Assembly (NCBI GenBank): GCA_016742125.1
Contig: JACVCM010000068.1
Location: 1 to 17,152 of the forward strand
Direction of reading: 5' to 3'
Source: Sphingomonadaceae bacterium
GTDB taxonomy: Bacteria > Pseudomonadota > Alphaproteobacteria > Sphingomonadales > Sphingomonadaceae
Length of the DNA stretch: 17,152 nucleotides
Shown here piece by piece: positions 6,608-14,517 of the stretch. The first letter of the stretch is position 1. Each line of letters starts with the position of its first letter. Under the pieces are notes generated by a model, which saw only the letters and a list, made by a program, of their open reading frames with translations, did no database searches and was not told the origin of the DNA. The translations under genes were made by a program, and so were the position numbers.

Positions 6608-8053
6608 ATGACCAGCAAACAGTCCCAAGACATAATCAATCAGCTCATTTCCGAATATGAATCCTCGGTCAAACGGCTTCAGACGGCACTCGCGCGTTAC
6701 CTGAAAGACGGCGTTCCGCCAGCAGTCGAAGAACGTGTCAGCCGTGATTTCTGCTACCCCGAACTGATCATCACCTATCGCGGCAAAGAACGCGAGACAG
6801 TTTCCAATCTGGCTTTCGGCAAACTGGAAAAAATGGGCACATACAGGACGACCTTCACAAAGCCTGATTTGTTTTCCGAATATGTGGGAGAGCAGCTCGA
6901 CCTTCTCGTCGAGCAATATGAGCTCGAAATATCTGTCGGGCGCAGCGAGCAGGAAATACCCTTCCCTTATGTCCTTGACGGGTCGGCCGATCTGGAACTT
7001 GGTGCAGTCAGCCCCAGCGAACTGGCAAGGCATTTTCCAACGACCGAACTTGCAGATATCGGCGATGAAGTCGCCGACGGACTTCTGCGGTCAAGGGGAA
7101 TGGAGAACTCGCCGCTCGCCCTGTTCGATGCGTTGCGCACCGATTTTTCGCTGGCAAGGCTGCGCCATTACACGGGCGCTCCCGCCGAGCATGTCCAGCA
7201 TTATATATTGTTCACCAACTATCACCGCTATGTGGACGAGTTCGTCAGTTGGGCCTGCACACAGGTCGGCAATGGGCGTTACACCGCGCTGTCTGGTGCA
7301 GGCGGACTATTTGTCGACCAGCCGACAGACAATGCCGCGCAGCTTGTCGCAGACAGCACATGGCGCCGCCACCAGATGCCAGCCTATCACCTGATCGCGC
7401 CCGACCGCACGGGGATAACGCTGGTGAACATCGGCGTCGGCCCGTCGAACGCAAAAACTATTTGCGACCATCTTGCGGTCATGCGGCCCGAGGCGTGGCT
7501 GATGATCGGCCATTGCGGCGGCCTTCGTGAAACGCAGCGGATAGGCGATTATGTTCTCGCCCATGCCTATTTGCGGGATGATCATATTCTGGACGAGGTA
7601 CTTCCTCCCGAAATACCCATCCCGCCGATTGCAGAAGTCCAGCAGGCGCTCGCAGCCGCGGCCGAACGTGTTTCGGGAACCAGCGGCGCCAATCTCAAAC
7701 GACGGATGCGGACTGGCACGGTGGTAACCACCGATGATCGCAATTGGGAACTGCGCTATTCCGCTTCGGCGCTCCGCTTCTCGCAAAGTCGGGCAATCGC
7801 AATCGACATGGAATCGGCCACAATTGCCGCGCAAGGGTACCGCTTCCGCGTACCCTACGGCACCCTGCTATGCGTGTCCGACAAGCCGTTGCATGGGGAA
7901 ATCAAGCTGCCCGGCCAAGCCAACCGTTTTTATGAGGAGGCCATTGCCGCGCATCTGCAAATCGGCGTCCAAACCTGCGACCTTCTGCGTGAAGCCGGAA
8001 ACAGTCTGCATAGTCGCAAACTGCGTGCCTTTAACGAACCGCCATTCCGGTAA
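6608..8053 (+). CDS. amn: AMP nucleosidase
   Basis: The enzyme hydrolyses AMP to adenine and ribose 5-phosphate and helps tune the adenylate pool. At 481 residues it matches the E. coli enzyme (484). The N-terminal AMP-nucleosidase domain (about 1-170) precedes a phosphorylase-like catalytic domain (about 190-470). Visible motifs are NIGVGPSNAKT, MIGHCGGLRETQRIGDYV (H302 to G305) and the ribose-binding IDMESATIAAQ (E402). VSDKPLHGEIKLPGQAN lies near the end. I chose ATG 6608 over an in-frame GTG at 6602 because GGTGAAG (6594-6600) is seven bases upstream of the ATG but only one base from the GTG. It follows the peroxiredoxin terminator, so it needs its own promoter in a short gap, or read-through. 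Confidence 0.96.
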   Translation: MTSKQSQDIINQLISEYESSVKRLQTALARYLKDGVPPAVEERVSRDFCYPELIITYRGKERETVSNLAFGKLEKMGTYRTTFTKPDLFSEYVGEQLDLLVEQYELEISVGRSEQEIPFPYVLDGSADLELGAVSPSELARHFPTTELADIGDEVADGLLRSRGMENSPLALFDALRTDFSLARLRHYTGAPAEHVQHYILFTNYHRYVDEFVSWACTQVGNGRYTALSGAGGLFVDQPTDNAAQLVADSTWRRHQMPAYHLIAPDRTGITLVNIGVGPSNAKTICDHLAVMRPEAWLMIGHCGGLRETQRIGDYVLAHAYLRDDHILDEVLPPEIPIPPIAEVQQALAAAAERVSGTSGANLKRRMRTGTVVTTDDRNWELRYSASALRFSQSRAIAIDMESATIAAQGYRFRVPYGTLLCVSDKPLHGEIKLPGQANRFYEEAIAAHLQIGVQTCDLLREAGNSLHSRKLRAFNEPPFR

Positions 8054-8055
8054 AG

Positions 8056-8081
8056 GGAACGAAGGCTGCGCAAAGCGCGTT
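8056..8081 (+). promoter_or_regulatory. EcfG-type general stress response promoter
   Basis: GGAAC (8056-8060) and CGTT (8078-8081) are separated by exactly 17 bases. This matches the alphaproteobacterial EcfG/RpoE2/SigT consensus GGAAC-N16/17-CGTT. It lies between the amn stop and the ATG at 8114. Transcription would begin near 8088-8092, leaving a short leader with a strong ribosome site (AAAGGAGG, about 8100-8106). A chance match cannot be excluded without a genome-wide scan. Confidence 0.6.
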
Positions 8082-8113
8082 AAGCTTGCCGCACATCTTA
8101 AAAGGAGGCAGGC

Positions 8114-8506
8114 ATGACTGACACAAAGAACGATTCAGGCACTCTAAACAGAGCGAAAAACAAAATCCGCGACATTGCGAACAAGGTGAAGGGTTCGGCC
8201 AACACGGCAGCAACCAGCACCGGTGATGCAGCATCACGCGCGGCTCAAGCCATCAAGGACAACCCAGGCATTACTGCCGCCGTCGCCGGTGCAGTGGTTG
8301 CGGCGGGCGCGGCTGCCGTTGCGGGCAAGAAGCTGTATGACGGGAGGGCAAAAACGCCCGCAAAGAAATCGGCCGCTTCCAAGACTGCAGGCACAAATGG
8401 CTCAGGAAACGCTGCGAGCAGACCCAAGAGGGCGGCGAAAAAACCTGCGGCAAAAAAATCGCCGACGACGGGGACCACGGCAAAAACAACTTCGCCGAGC
8501 AATTGA
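8114..8506 (+). CDS. Small Ala/Lys-rich protein with one membrane-like helix, stress-associated
   Basis: This 130-residue protein has three parts. A charged amphipathic N-terminal half (about 1-50) contains NRAKNKIRDIANKVKGSA. An Ala/Gly/Val segment (about 51-71) is hydrophobic enough for a membrane helix. A basic low-complexity tail (about 79-130) is rich in Lys, Ala, Ser and Thr with repeated PAKK/AAKK elements resembling histone-H1-like tails. The layout recalls ElaB/YqjD-type (DUF883) membrane-anchored ribosome- or stress-associated proteins, but I cannot assign it to that family with certainty. A DNA- or RNA-binding role for the tail is inference. The ATG has an excellent GGAGG site seven bases upstream and a consensus EcfG promoter before that, so induction under general stress is likely. 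Confidence 0.8.
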   Translation: MTDTKNDSGTLNRAKNKIRDIANKVKGSANTAATSTGDAASRAAQAIKDNPGITAAVAGAVVAAGAAAVAGKKLYDGRAKTPAKKSAASKTAGTNGSGNAASRPKRAAKKPAAKKSPTTGTTAKTTSPSN

Positions 8507-8512
8507 CGTATA

Positions 8513-8543
8513 GAGGCGGCGGTCCTGGAACGGTCGCCGCCTC
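8513..8543. terminator. Hairpin between convergent genes, possible bidirectional terminator
   Basis: GAGGCGGC (8513-8520) pairs perfectly with GCCGCCTC (8536-8543). It sits between the stop of the Lys/Ala-rich gene and the stop of the M2 peptidase gene, six bases from each. Neither side has a good U-run immediately after the stem, so termination may be weak or depend on other factors. Confidence 0.45.
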
Positions 8544-8548
8544 CGCCT

Positions 8549-10402
8549 TCACCAGCCCTTTTTCGATCCCTTATTCTGTGCCTTCAGCCACTTCATCAAA
8601 GGTGCGAAATACTCGATCATGGCCTTACCGGACATTTCGCGGCTGCCGGTAAAGGCCTCGAGCGCATCCGGCCACGGCTTGGATGCACCCATTGCGAGCA
8701 TGGCGTTCAGCCGGTTGCCGACTTCCTTGTTGCCGTAGAACGAACAACGATGCAGCGGCCCTTTCCACCCAGAAATGTCGCAAGCCGCCTTGTAGAACTG
8801 GAATTGCAAAATTCGTGCAAGAAAGTAGCGCGTATATGGCGTGTTTCCGGGGATGTGATATTTCGCGCCGGGGTCGAACCTGTCTGCTCCACGCTCCACC
8901 GGGGGCACGATTCCTTGATACTGCCGTCTAAGGTCGGTCCAGCCCTTGTTATAAGTTGCTGGCGTGATCGAACCGCCAAACACACCCCAGCGCCATTTGT
9001 CGACGAGGAGTCCAAACGGCAGAAATGCGACCTTGTCCATAGCCTGGCGAAGCAGCAGGCCATTATCCTTATCCGCGCTTGGCACCTTCGACGCGTCGAG
9101 CAACCCGATCTGCACCAGATAGTCTGGCGTGATCGACAATGCTATCATATCGCCAATCGCTTCATGGAACCCGTCATTGGCGCCGTTCAGATAAAGATAT
9201 GGCTGCTTGTTATAGGCACGCTGATAATAATTATGACCAAGCTCGTGATGGATGGTCACAAAATCATCCGTATTGACCTTGATGCACATCTTGATCCGCA
9301 GATCGTCGACATTGTCGATGTCCCAAGCCGACGCGTGGCAGATAACTTCGCGATCCGCGGGCTTGATGAACTGCGAGCGATTCCAAAAGCTTTCAGGTAA
9401 CGGCGCAAAGCCAAGCGACGAGAAAAAGCCTTCGCCCACCTTGACCATGTCCTTTTCAGCCTTGCCGCGGTTCTCGCTGAAATCGGTCGGCTCGGTCTGC
9501 TTGTAACCCTTGGCAATCAACAACTCGCCAATGTCATAACCGATATCGCCAGACCCTGCAGGCGCAACAAGATCGTAGATGTTGCCCCATTCCTGCGCCC
9601 ACATATTGCCAAGCAGGTCAGCTCGAATCGGCCCTGTCCTGGCCTGGACGGCGTCGCCATATTTCCTGTTAAGCTGTGTCCGTACATAGGTGTGAAGCTC
9701 GTCGTAGAGCGGCTTCACCTCAAGCCACAGCTTATCGGTCAATTTCGCAAAATCATCAGCTGGCATGTCGTAGCCTGAACGCCACATGGCACCGACATCG
9801 CTATAACCCAGTTCCTTTGCGCCCTGATTGGCAATCTCTACCATGCGGGCATAATCCTTGCCCATCGGCGCGCCGACATTGTCATGCCAGCTGGTCCACA
9901 TTTCCTTCAGTTGTTCGGGATTACGGTTGGTGCCCATTTCGGCTTCGATATCGGAGCCATTTATTTCCTTGCCGTTCAGCGTACCCCTGCCTTTGCCATA
10001 GGCCGATTGCAGCTTTGTCGAGATGGTGGCCAGTTCGGCCGCTGAGCCTGCTGTCGTCGGCGCGGGCAAAACTATCCCGCCCCGCAGGATGTCGAGCTTT
10101 CGCTTGGTATCGTAGGAAAGACCTGGCAGCGCCTGATATTTTGCCGCCTCAAGCGCATATTGAACCGATTTTTCGGTGCCGATTTCACCATAGCGGGCAG
10201 CTAGCGCATCGGTATCGTCCGTGATGTGTGTCGAATTCACCCAATAAACACGGCCACCCTCAACCGAAAAGTCGAACAGATCCTTTTCCGCTTTCGCAAC
10301 AAAGGCATCCGCATCGGCGACCGTTGGCGCTGCATCCTGCGCCAAGGCCGGAAATGGGGAAAGCGCCAGCGCCACTGCGGCCAGCGAAACAAATGATTTC
10401 AT
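8549..10402 (-). CDS. Secreted M2-family (ACE-like) zinc dipeptidyl carboxypeptidase
   Basis: This 617-residue protein has a signal peptide, MKSFVSLAAVALALSPFPALA with likely cleavage before QDAAP, so it acts in the periplasm. It contains the gluzincin zinc site HHELGH (H386, E387, H390) and third ligand E414 in GFHEAIGD. ACE-family landmarks run through the C-terminal half: YHIPGNTPYTRYFLA, ILQFQF, LHRC.FYG and SREMSGKAMIEYFAPL. M2 peptidases remove C-terminal dipeptides from short peptides; here a nutritional or peptide-turnover role is inference. I placed the start at the ATG at 10402, preceded by GGGAG. An upstream in-frame ATG at 10432 would prepend ten residues that spoil the signal peptide. 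The gene lies 54 bp after the membrane-protein gene and may belong to the asd-led run or be independent. Confidence 0.94.
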   Translation of the reverse strand: MKSFVSLAAVALALSPFPALAQDAAPTVADADAFVAKAEKDLFDFSVEGGRVYWVNSTHITDDTDALAARYGEIGTEKSVQYALEAAKYQALPGLSYDTKRKLDILRGGIVLPAPTTAGSAAELATISTKLQSAYGKGRGTLNGKEINGSDIEAEMGTNRNPEQLKEMWTSWHDNVGAPMGKDYARMVEIANQGAKELGYSDVGAMWRSGYDMPADDFAKLTDKLWLEVKPLYDELHTYVRTQLNRKYGDAVQARTGPIRADLLGNMWAQEWGNIYDLVAPAGSGDIGYDIGELLIAKGYKQTEPTDFSENRGKAEKDMVKVGEGFFSSLGFAPLPESFWNRSQFIKPADREVICHASAWDIDNVDDLRIKMCIKVNTDDFVTIHHELGHNYYQRAYNKQPYLYLNGANDGFHEAIGDMIALSITPDYLVQIGLLDASKVPSADKDNGLLLRQAMDKVAFLPFGLLVDKWRWGVFGGSITPATYNKGWTDLRRQYQGIVPPVERGADRFDPGAKYHIPGNTPYTRYFLARILQFQFYKAACDISGWKGPLHRCSFYGNKEVGNRLNAMLAMGASKPWPDALEAFTGSREMSGKAMIEYFAPLMKWLKAQNKGSKKGW

Positions 10403-10456
10403 AACCTGCTCCCAAGCAAATTTATGGCGCAACCGTGAAACTTTCGGTGGCTACGG

Positions 10457-10990
10457 TCAACCCGTCCGGCGTGCCGTTCGTCGAATCCAGAGCGCCGCTA
10501 GCAGACCGAAGAAGGTTATTAGAAATGCCACCGATTTAATCGGACGGACAGAGGCCGCCAACCCTGCCAGCGCATCGCTACCCTCGCCGCGCATTGCCTG
10601 AACAAACTGGCTAATGGTTTCGACATAATCGGTAATGCCGAACAATATAGCGCAAACCAAGACGATCACCCCGACCCGTTTGAGCAGCGCGGTTTTCTCT
10701 CTGGCGAAAAGCAAGCCCCCAGCCGCCGCACCAAATGTGTAAATGCCGATGAAACATAGATCGACGAGCATGCTCAATCGGGCAAGCTTCATCACCGCCG
10801 CCGATTCCCACGATGCCTGAATTTCATTGACCCGCGTTGCTGTCCCCGCCGCCTGATGATCGCTGATGCCCAAGGGTGCGATATCGGTAATCAGCCAGAC
10901 ATTCATCACAATCTGCGCCGCAAGTAAAAGGAGACCGGTCAGCCAGAAGCGCCAGAACCGCCGTTCGAGAAGGGTTTCGGGATATGTCAT
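10457..10990 (-). CDS. Four-helix membrane protein, function unknown
   Basis: This 177-residue protein has four predicted membrane helices, at about 16-36, 71-95, 105-121 and 153-169, and short basic ends (MTYPETLLERRFWR; RRTARRTG). The loop between helices 1 and 2 is about 35 residues long and would lie outside the cytoplasm if the basic termini are inside. I recognise no catalytic or transport motif. The ATG overlaps the stop of the GNAT gene by 4 bases (ATGA), which argues that it is a real, co-translated member of the run. Confidence 0.75.
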   Translation of the reverse strand: MTYPETLLERRFWRFWLTGLLLLAAQIVMNVWLITDIAPLGISDHQAAGTATRVNEIQASWESAAVMKLARLSMLVDLCFIGIYTFGAAAGGLLFAREKTALLKRVGVIVLVCAILFGITDYVETISQFVQAMRGEGSDALAGLAASVRPIKSVAFLITFFGLLAALWIRRTARRTG

Positions 10991-11556
10991 GAAAACTCCA
11001 GCATCCCGCCCAGCGCGCCTTGTCCTGCATCAGTACGGGTCAGGCGATAGCGAACATAATCTTGGTCCTGGCCATCATGATGCCGCACATATCTCTCGCC
11101 AAGCTTTGCACCCAATCGCTCAACAGCGGTGCGGGAACGGAGGTTGCCCGCGCCAATCTGAAACACCACGGTATCGACATGGGGAAAGATATGGCTGAGC
11201 ATCAGCGCCTTTGCGTCACGATTGTAACCGCCTCGCCAGTGCGAAGTCGCAAAAAAGGTCCAGCCAATTTCGATCTCGTTAGTAACAGGCATATAATTTG
11301 CGAACCGGGTGCTTCCGATTATTTTGTTTGCCGCGAGGTCGATAATTGCAAATGCACCTTTCGATTCCATCGCCTCTGCAAAGAACTGCTCGAAAACGTC
11401 GCGCTTATATCGATCGCGATATGGGTGCATGGCCCAGATTTCGGGGTCGGAAGCCACCGCATATAGCTCTTTAAAATCAATGTCTTGCAGGGGGCGCAAA
11501 AGCACCTTTTTGCCTGTCAGCACAGGCTGTATGTCGAATGTCGGAATAGTCACCAC
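10987..11556 (-). CDS. GNAT-family N-acetyltransferase (RimJ/RimL-like)
   Basis: This 189-residue protein has the GNAT layout of the RimJ/RimL/SpeG-like subgroup. The N-terminal strand VLLRPLQDIDFKELYAV is followed by the central FAIIDLAANKIIGSTRF and IEIGWTFF. The acetyl-CoA loop HWRGGYNRDAKALML and the conserved NLRSRTAVERLGAKLGERY come next. The subgroup transfers an acetyl group from acetyl-CoA to a protein N-terminus or a small amine; the substrate here cannot be read from sequence. The gene overlaps the alpha/beta hydrolase by 7 bp upstream and the membrane protein by 4 bp downstream. Confidence 0.87.
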   Translation of the reverse strand: MVTIPTFDIQPVLTGKKVLLRPLQDIDFKELYAVASDPEIWAMHPYRDRYKRDVFEQFFAEAMESKGAFAIIDLAANKIIGSTRFANYMPVTNEIEIGWTFFATSHWRGGYNRDAKALMLSHIFPHVDTVVFQIGAGNLRSRTAVERLGAKLGERYVRHHDGQDQDYVRYRLTRTDAGQGALGGMLEFS

Positions 11557-12308
11557 GCTTCGCCGGTCAGCGCATCTGCGATTGCCTGTCCTAGTTCGGG
11601 TTTAATGACCGCACTCATATGATTACCCGGCACGGTGAACAATTTGCCCCGCGGCAGAATGTCGGCAAGTGCGCTGGCAGACCCGTTGTCATTGTCATCC
11701 TCTCCGCAAATGACGGCGACAGGCAGATTGAAGGCCCGCAACTGCGCCTCCTCGGTATCCACAGATGTATCGAGAATGTGACGCAAAGCCACCGGATCTC
11801 CACCGGTCGTCTTCAGAAATGCCTCTGCCATCCACGCCGGCGACCCTTTTTCATGCGCGCCGATATTGTCCAGCACAAATCGAAAATGGTCGCGGCGTTT
11901 TCCGGTGTCGGTCAGGCCGAGCAATCCCATGCCGGAGATAATCGCCCTCCCCGGCGCGGCGCCACGCGCCAGCATACGGGCGACCGTCCGTCCGCCCAGC
12001 GAATAACCGCCTAAATCATAATCCCCGATCCCCAGATGTTCGATCAGCGCAAACTGGTCATCCGCCAATATATCCCTTGGATAAAAGGCCGTGTCGTGGG
12101 GTTTCCCGCTCAGCCCATGCGCGCGCAAGTCGGGCATGATGACGCGATACCCCGCGTCGGCAAGCTTGGCTGCATGGCCGAACTTTATCCAGTTGGTGTC
12201 GGCCTCGGAAAAATAGCCGTGGATCAGGATGAGCGGTCGACCCTGCCCGACTTCACGCCACGCAATCGAGATTCCGTCGCGCGCTTTGAAATATCCGGTT
12301 GTTGTCAT
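11550..12308 (-). CDS. Alpha/beta hydrolase
   Basis: This 252-residue cytoplasmic hydrolase has the oxyanion region LILIHGYF (H30-G31), strand PDLRAHGLSG, nucleophile elbow GYSLGG (S103) and catalytic His in PGNHMSA (H230). An acid is probably supplied by the D204/D205/D207 cluster in GEDDNDNG. No cap domain of note is visible, and the substrate is unknown. I chose ATG 12308, which overlaps the upstream stop as ATGA. A longer in-frame reading from 12413 would overlap the neighbour by over 100 bp and adds non-conserved residues. Confidence 0.87.
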   Translation of the reverse strand: MTTTGYFKARDGISIAWREVGQGRPLILIHGYFSEADTNWIKFGHAAKLADAGYRVIMPDLRAHGLSGKPHDTAFYPRDILADDQFALIEHLGIGDYDLGGYSLGGRTVARMLARGAAPGRAIISGMGLLGLTDTGKRRDHFRFVLDNIGAHEKGSPAWMAEAFLKTTGGDPVALRHILDTSVDTEEAQLRAFNLPVAVICGEDDNDNGSASALADILPRGKLFTVPGNHMSAVIKPELGQAIADALTGEAW

Positions 12309-12955
12309 GCCTTTTCGGTCAAGCCTTTCTGCTTCATTCGCCAGACTGCCATCTCGATACGGTCCTGCCCGAAAAAAGGCTCGCCGTCGAACACCAGCGT
12401 CGGCACCCCCCAATGGCCCGCCGCCTCCAGCGCCGCCTGGTTGCCGCCAATTTCGGTGTCGAGCGCTTCCGCGTCGCTTGCAGCTTCCGAATCCAGCTCG
12501 GTCAAGTCCAGGCCCGCACGGGTCGCGGCGCCCGCCAGATGGTCGCCCTCATGCCAATTCTCGGCACCGCCCCAGACCAGGCGTGACACTTCGTCGCAGA
12601 AGGCAAGGCTCTTCCCTCGCCGCGCCGCCGCCTGCCCCAATCGCGTTAGACGAAAGATATGGGGTTGCTCGGCTGCAATTTTTCGCGTTGCGATGTCCTG
12701 CACAATGGGGTCGGGACGCGGTGGGCCGAAAGGAATGTCGTAAAATTGCGCAACGCGGAACATGTCGACAAAAGTGTAGCGCAGCCAGTTGGGATGACTG
12801 CGCTCAAAGAAATCAGGCTCACGGATCGCCAGCGGATAGACGGGACGCAGGTTGAGCGTCAGTTCATATTCCTGTGTAAGCGCAACATACCGACGTGTCG
12901 CCAAGTAACTGTAGGGGCTGCGGAAGGACCAGAAGATGTCGGCGGTAAGGGTCAT
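12305..12955 (-). CDS. Kappa-GST/2-hydroxychromene-2-carboxylate isomerase-like protein (DsbA fold)
   Basis: This 216-residue protein has a thioredoxin-like fold with a helical insert. The N-terminal motif FWSFRSPYSYLA places Ser13 where kappa-class glutathione transferases and HCCA isomerases have their glutathione-interacting Ser. There is no CXXC, so it is not a disulfide oxidase. The cis-Pro loop GVPTLVFDGEPFFGQDRIE at the C-terminal end is typical of the family. Characterised relatives are glutathione-dependent isomerases or transferases; no aromatic-degradation genes are nearby, so the naphthalene-pathway name should not be taken literally. I use the ATG at 12955, which overlaps the upstream stop (ATGA), rather than an in-frame ATG at 12976. 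Confidence 0.85.
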   Translation of the reverse strand: MTLTADIFWSFRSPYSYLATRRYVALTQEYELTLNLRPVYPLAIREPDFFERSHPNWLRYTFVDMFRVAQFYDIPFGPPRPDPIVQDIATRKIAAEQPHIFRLTRLGQAAARRGKSLAFCDEVSRLVWGGAENWHEGDHLAGAATRAGLDLTELDSEAASDAEALDTEIGGNQAALEAAGHWGVPTLVFDGEPFFGQDRIEMAVWRMKQKGLTEKA

Positions 12956-13386
12956 TCGGTCAACAACCTCATCCATTCTTCAGTCGATGCCGGTTGCCCG
13001 TCCAGCGCCAGTGCGCCCTTGGGGATTGCGATCCAGGGCTGCTTGCTCCTGACCCACAAATGAAACTTAGGAACAAGCTTCTTGCTGTTATCCAGCGTAC
13101 CCGCACGGATCGTTAGCATCCCCTTGCGCGTGCTGTTTTTGGAGTATATGCGCACCAGGCATTTGGCGCAGGCGTAAATGGTCCCCACCGCCCCACTCGG
13201 TAGCGTACGCTCACCTGAAACCAGCTGTCCCGTAGTCGAGAGCATCGCTTCGAAAACGGGCATTTGCAGCGCAAAAGCACTGCCCGATTGCGTCTGGCAA
13301 TCGGTGCAATGGCAGGCATAGACGACCGGCGGTTGCGACGCGGCGATCGCATATCGAATCTGCCCGCAACCGCACCCACCATCCAC
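12952..13386 (-). CDS. GFA/CENP-V-fold zinc protein
   Basis: This 144-residue protein carries the GFA-family zinc-binding cysteines: CGC (C5, C7), CHCTDC (C25, C27, C30) and CAKC (C73, C76). The family is named for the glutathione-dependent formaldehyde-activating enzyme Gfa, but most members are uncharacterised and the formaldehyde role is disputed. It starts with GTG at 13386, four bases after the asd stop; an ATG four bases into the gene is out of frame. AAGGGG at the end of asd serves as ribosome site. Its position between asd and another glutathione-fold gene hints at small-molecule detoxification, but that is inference. Confidence 0.85.
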   Translation of the reverse strand: MDGGCGCGQIRYAIAASQPPVVYACHCTDCQTQSGSAFALQMPVFEAMLSTTGQLVSGERTLPSGAVGTIYACAKCLVRIYSKNSTRKGMLTIRAGTLDNSKKLVPKFHLWVRSKQPWIAIPKGALALDGQPASTEEWMRLLTE

Positions 13387-13390
13387 GATC

Positions 13391-14416
13391 CTACCCCTTC
13401 TTCAAATGCCGTCGCCCAAGCAATTCCGCGATCTGCACTGCGTTGAGCGCAGCGCCCTTGCGCAAATTATCCGACACGCACCAGAAGGCAAGGCCGTTGT
13501 CCACGGTCGGGTCTTCACGCACGCGGCTGACATAGGTGGCATCGTCACCTGCCGCCTCAATGGGGGTTGCGTAACCACCATTTTCACGCTTGTCGACCAG
13601 CATGATGCCCGGCGCCTCGCGGAGGATCGACTGCGCCTTGGCCGCCGACATTTCGCGCTCATATTCGATATTCACGGCTTCCGAATGACCGACGAATACT
13701 GGTACGCGTACGCACGTGGCGGATAGCTTGATCTTGGGGTCGAGGATCTTCTTGACCTCAACCATCATCTTCCACTCTTCCTTGGTGTAACCGTCTTCAA
13801 GGAAACTATCGATATGCGGAATAAGGTTGAAGGCGATTTGCTTGGTAAATTTCTTGGGTTCAGCCTGGTCGCCTACAAAGATATTTCGGCTCTGTTCGAA
13901 AAGCTCGTCCATGCCCTCCTTGCCCGCGCCCGACACAGATTGATAGGTCGCAACCACGACGCGGGTGATGTTGGCATAGTCATGTAGCGGCTTGAGCGCG
14001 ACAACCAGCTGGGCAGTCGAGCAGTTGGGGTTGGCGATGATGTTTTTCTTCGAATAGCCGTCGATGGCGTCGGGATTTACCTCGGGCACGATCAATGGAA
14101 TGTCCGGGTCCATACGGTGCAGCGAGCTGTTGTCGATGACCACACATCCGGCAGCCGCGGCAATGGGCGCATATTTCTTTGTGGCGTCCGAACCGATGGC
14201 AAAGATTGCCATGTCCCAACCGTTCCAGTCGAAATGTTCAATATTTTGGACCTTCAACATCCGGTCCGTGTCGCCATATTCGATTTCGACGCCTTGACTG
14301 CGCGACGAGGCCAGCACCGCGATTTCGTCGGCGGGGAATTCGCGCTCGGCAAGGATATTGACTACTTCGCGTCCGACATTGCCCGTCGCGCCCGCAACTA
14401 CGATACGATAACCCAT
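13391..14416 (-). CDS. asd: Aspartate-semialdehyde dehydrogenase
   Basis: This 341-residue enzyme reduces aspartyl phosphate to aspartate semialdehyde with NADPH. It is the branch point to lysine, diaminopimelate, threonine and methionine. The N-terminal Rossmann motif VAGATGNVGRE, the catalytic cysteine in ANPNCSTAQ (C132) and the active-site His in VGHSEAVNIE (H244) are all present, as is SVSGAGKEG. I placed the start at ATG 14416, preceded by AAGGAAG; an in-frame TTG at 14437 is less likely. The gene starts only 30 bp after the rplS terminator stem and heads a run of tightly packed genes. Confidence 0.97.
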   Translation of the reverse strand: MGYRIVVAGATGNVGREVVNILAEREFPADEIAVLASSRSQGVEIEYGDTDRMLKVQNIEHFDWNGWDMAIFAIGSDATKKYAPIAAAAGCVVIDNSSLHRMDPDIPLIVPEVNPDAIDGYSKKNIIANPNCSTAQLVVALKPLHDYANITRVVVATYQSVSGAGKEGMDELFEQSRNIFVGDQAEPKKFTKQIAFNLIPHIDSFLEDGYTKEEWKMMVEVKKILDPKIKLSATCVRVPVFVGHSEAVNIEYEREMSAAKAQSILREAPGIMLVDKRENGGYATPIEAAGDDATYVSRVREDPTVDNGLAFWCVSDNLRKGAALNAVQIAELLGRRHLKKG

Positions 14417-14445
14417 ATTCACTTCCTTCGACTTCAAACGGCATT

Positions 14446-14482
14446 AAAAAAGGCCGGGCTCTTTGTGGGAGCCCGGCCTTTG
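14446..14482 (-). terminator. Strong rho-independent terminator after rplS
   Basis: A perfect 13-bp stem, AAAGGCCGGGCTC (14449-14461) with GAGCCCGGCCTTT (14469-14481), closes a seven-base loop. On the minus strand it ends in six U residues. It lies 36 bp past the rplS stop and ends the ribosomal operon. Confidence 0.95.
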
Positions 14483-14517
14483 ATGTTCATATTCAAGAAC
14501 GCAGCGGAGCCCCTGCC

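Noticed and set aside
6278..7033. 251-codon minus-strand reading frame
   Set aside because: It crosses the peroxiredoxin gene, a clear terminator and amn on the other strand; antisense artefact.
12036..12855. Two long plus-strand frames (235 and 208 codons)
   Set aside because: Antisense to the alpha/beta hydrolase and the HCCA-isomerase-like gene; Pro/Arg/Ser-rich translation without motifs.
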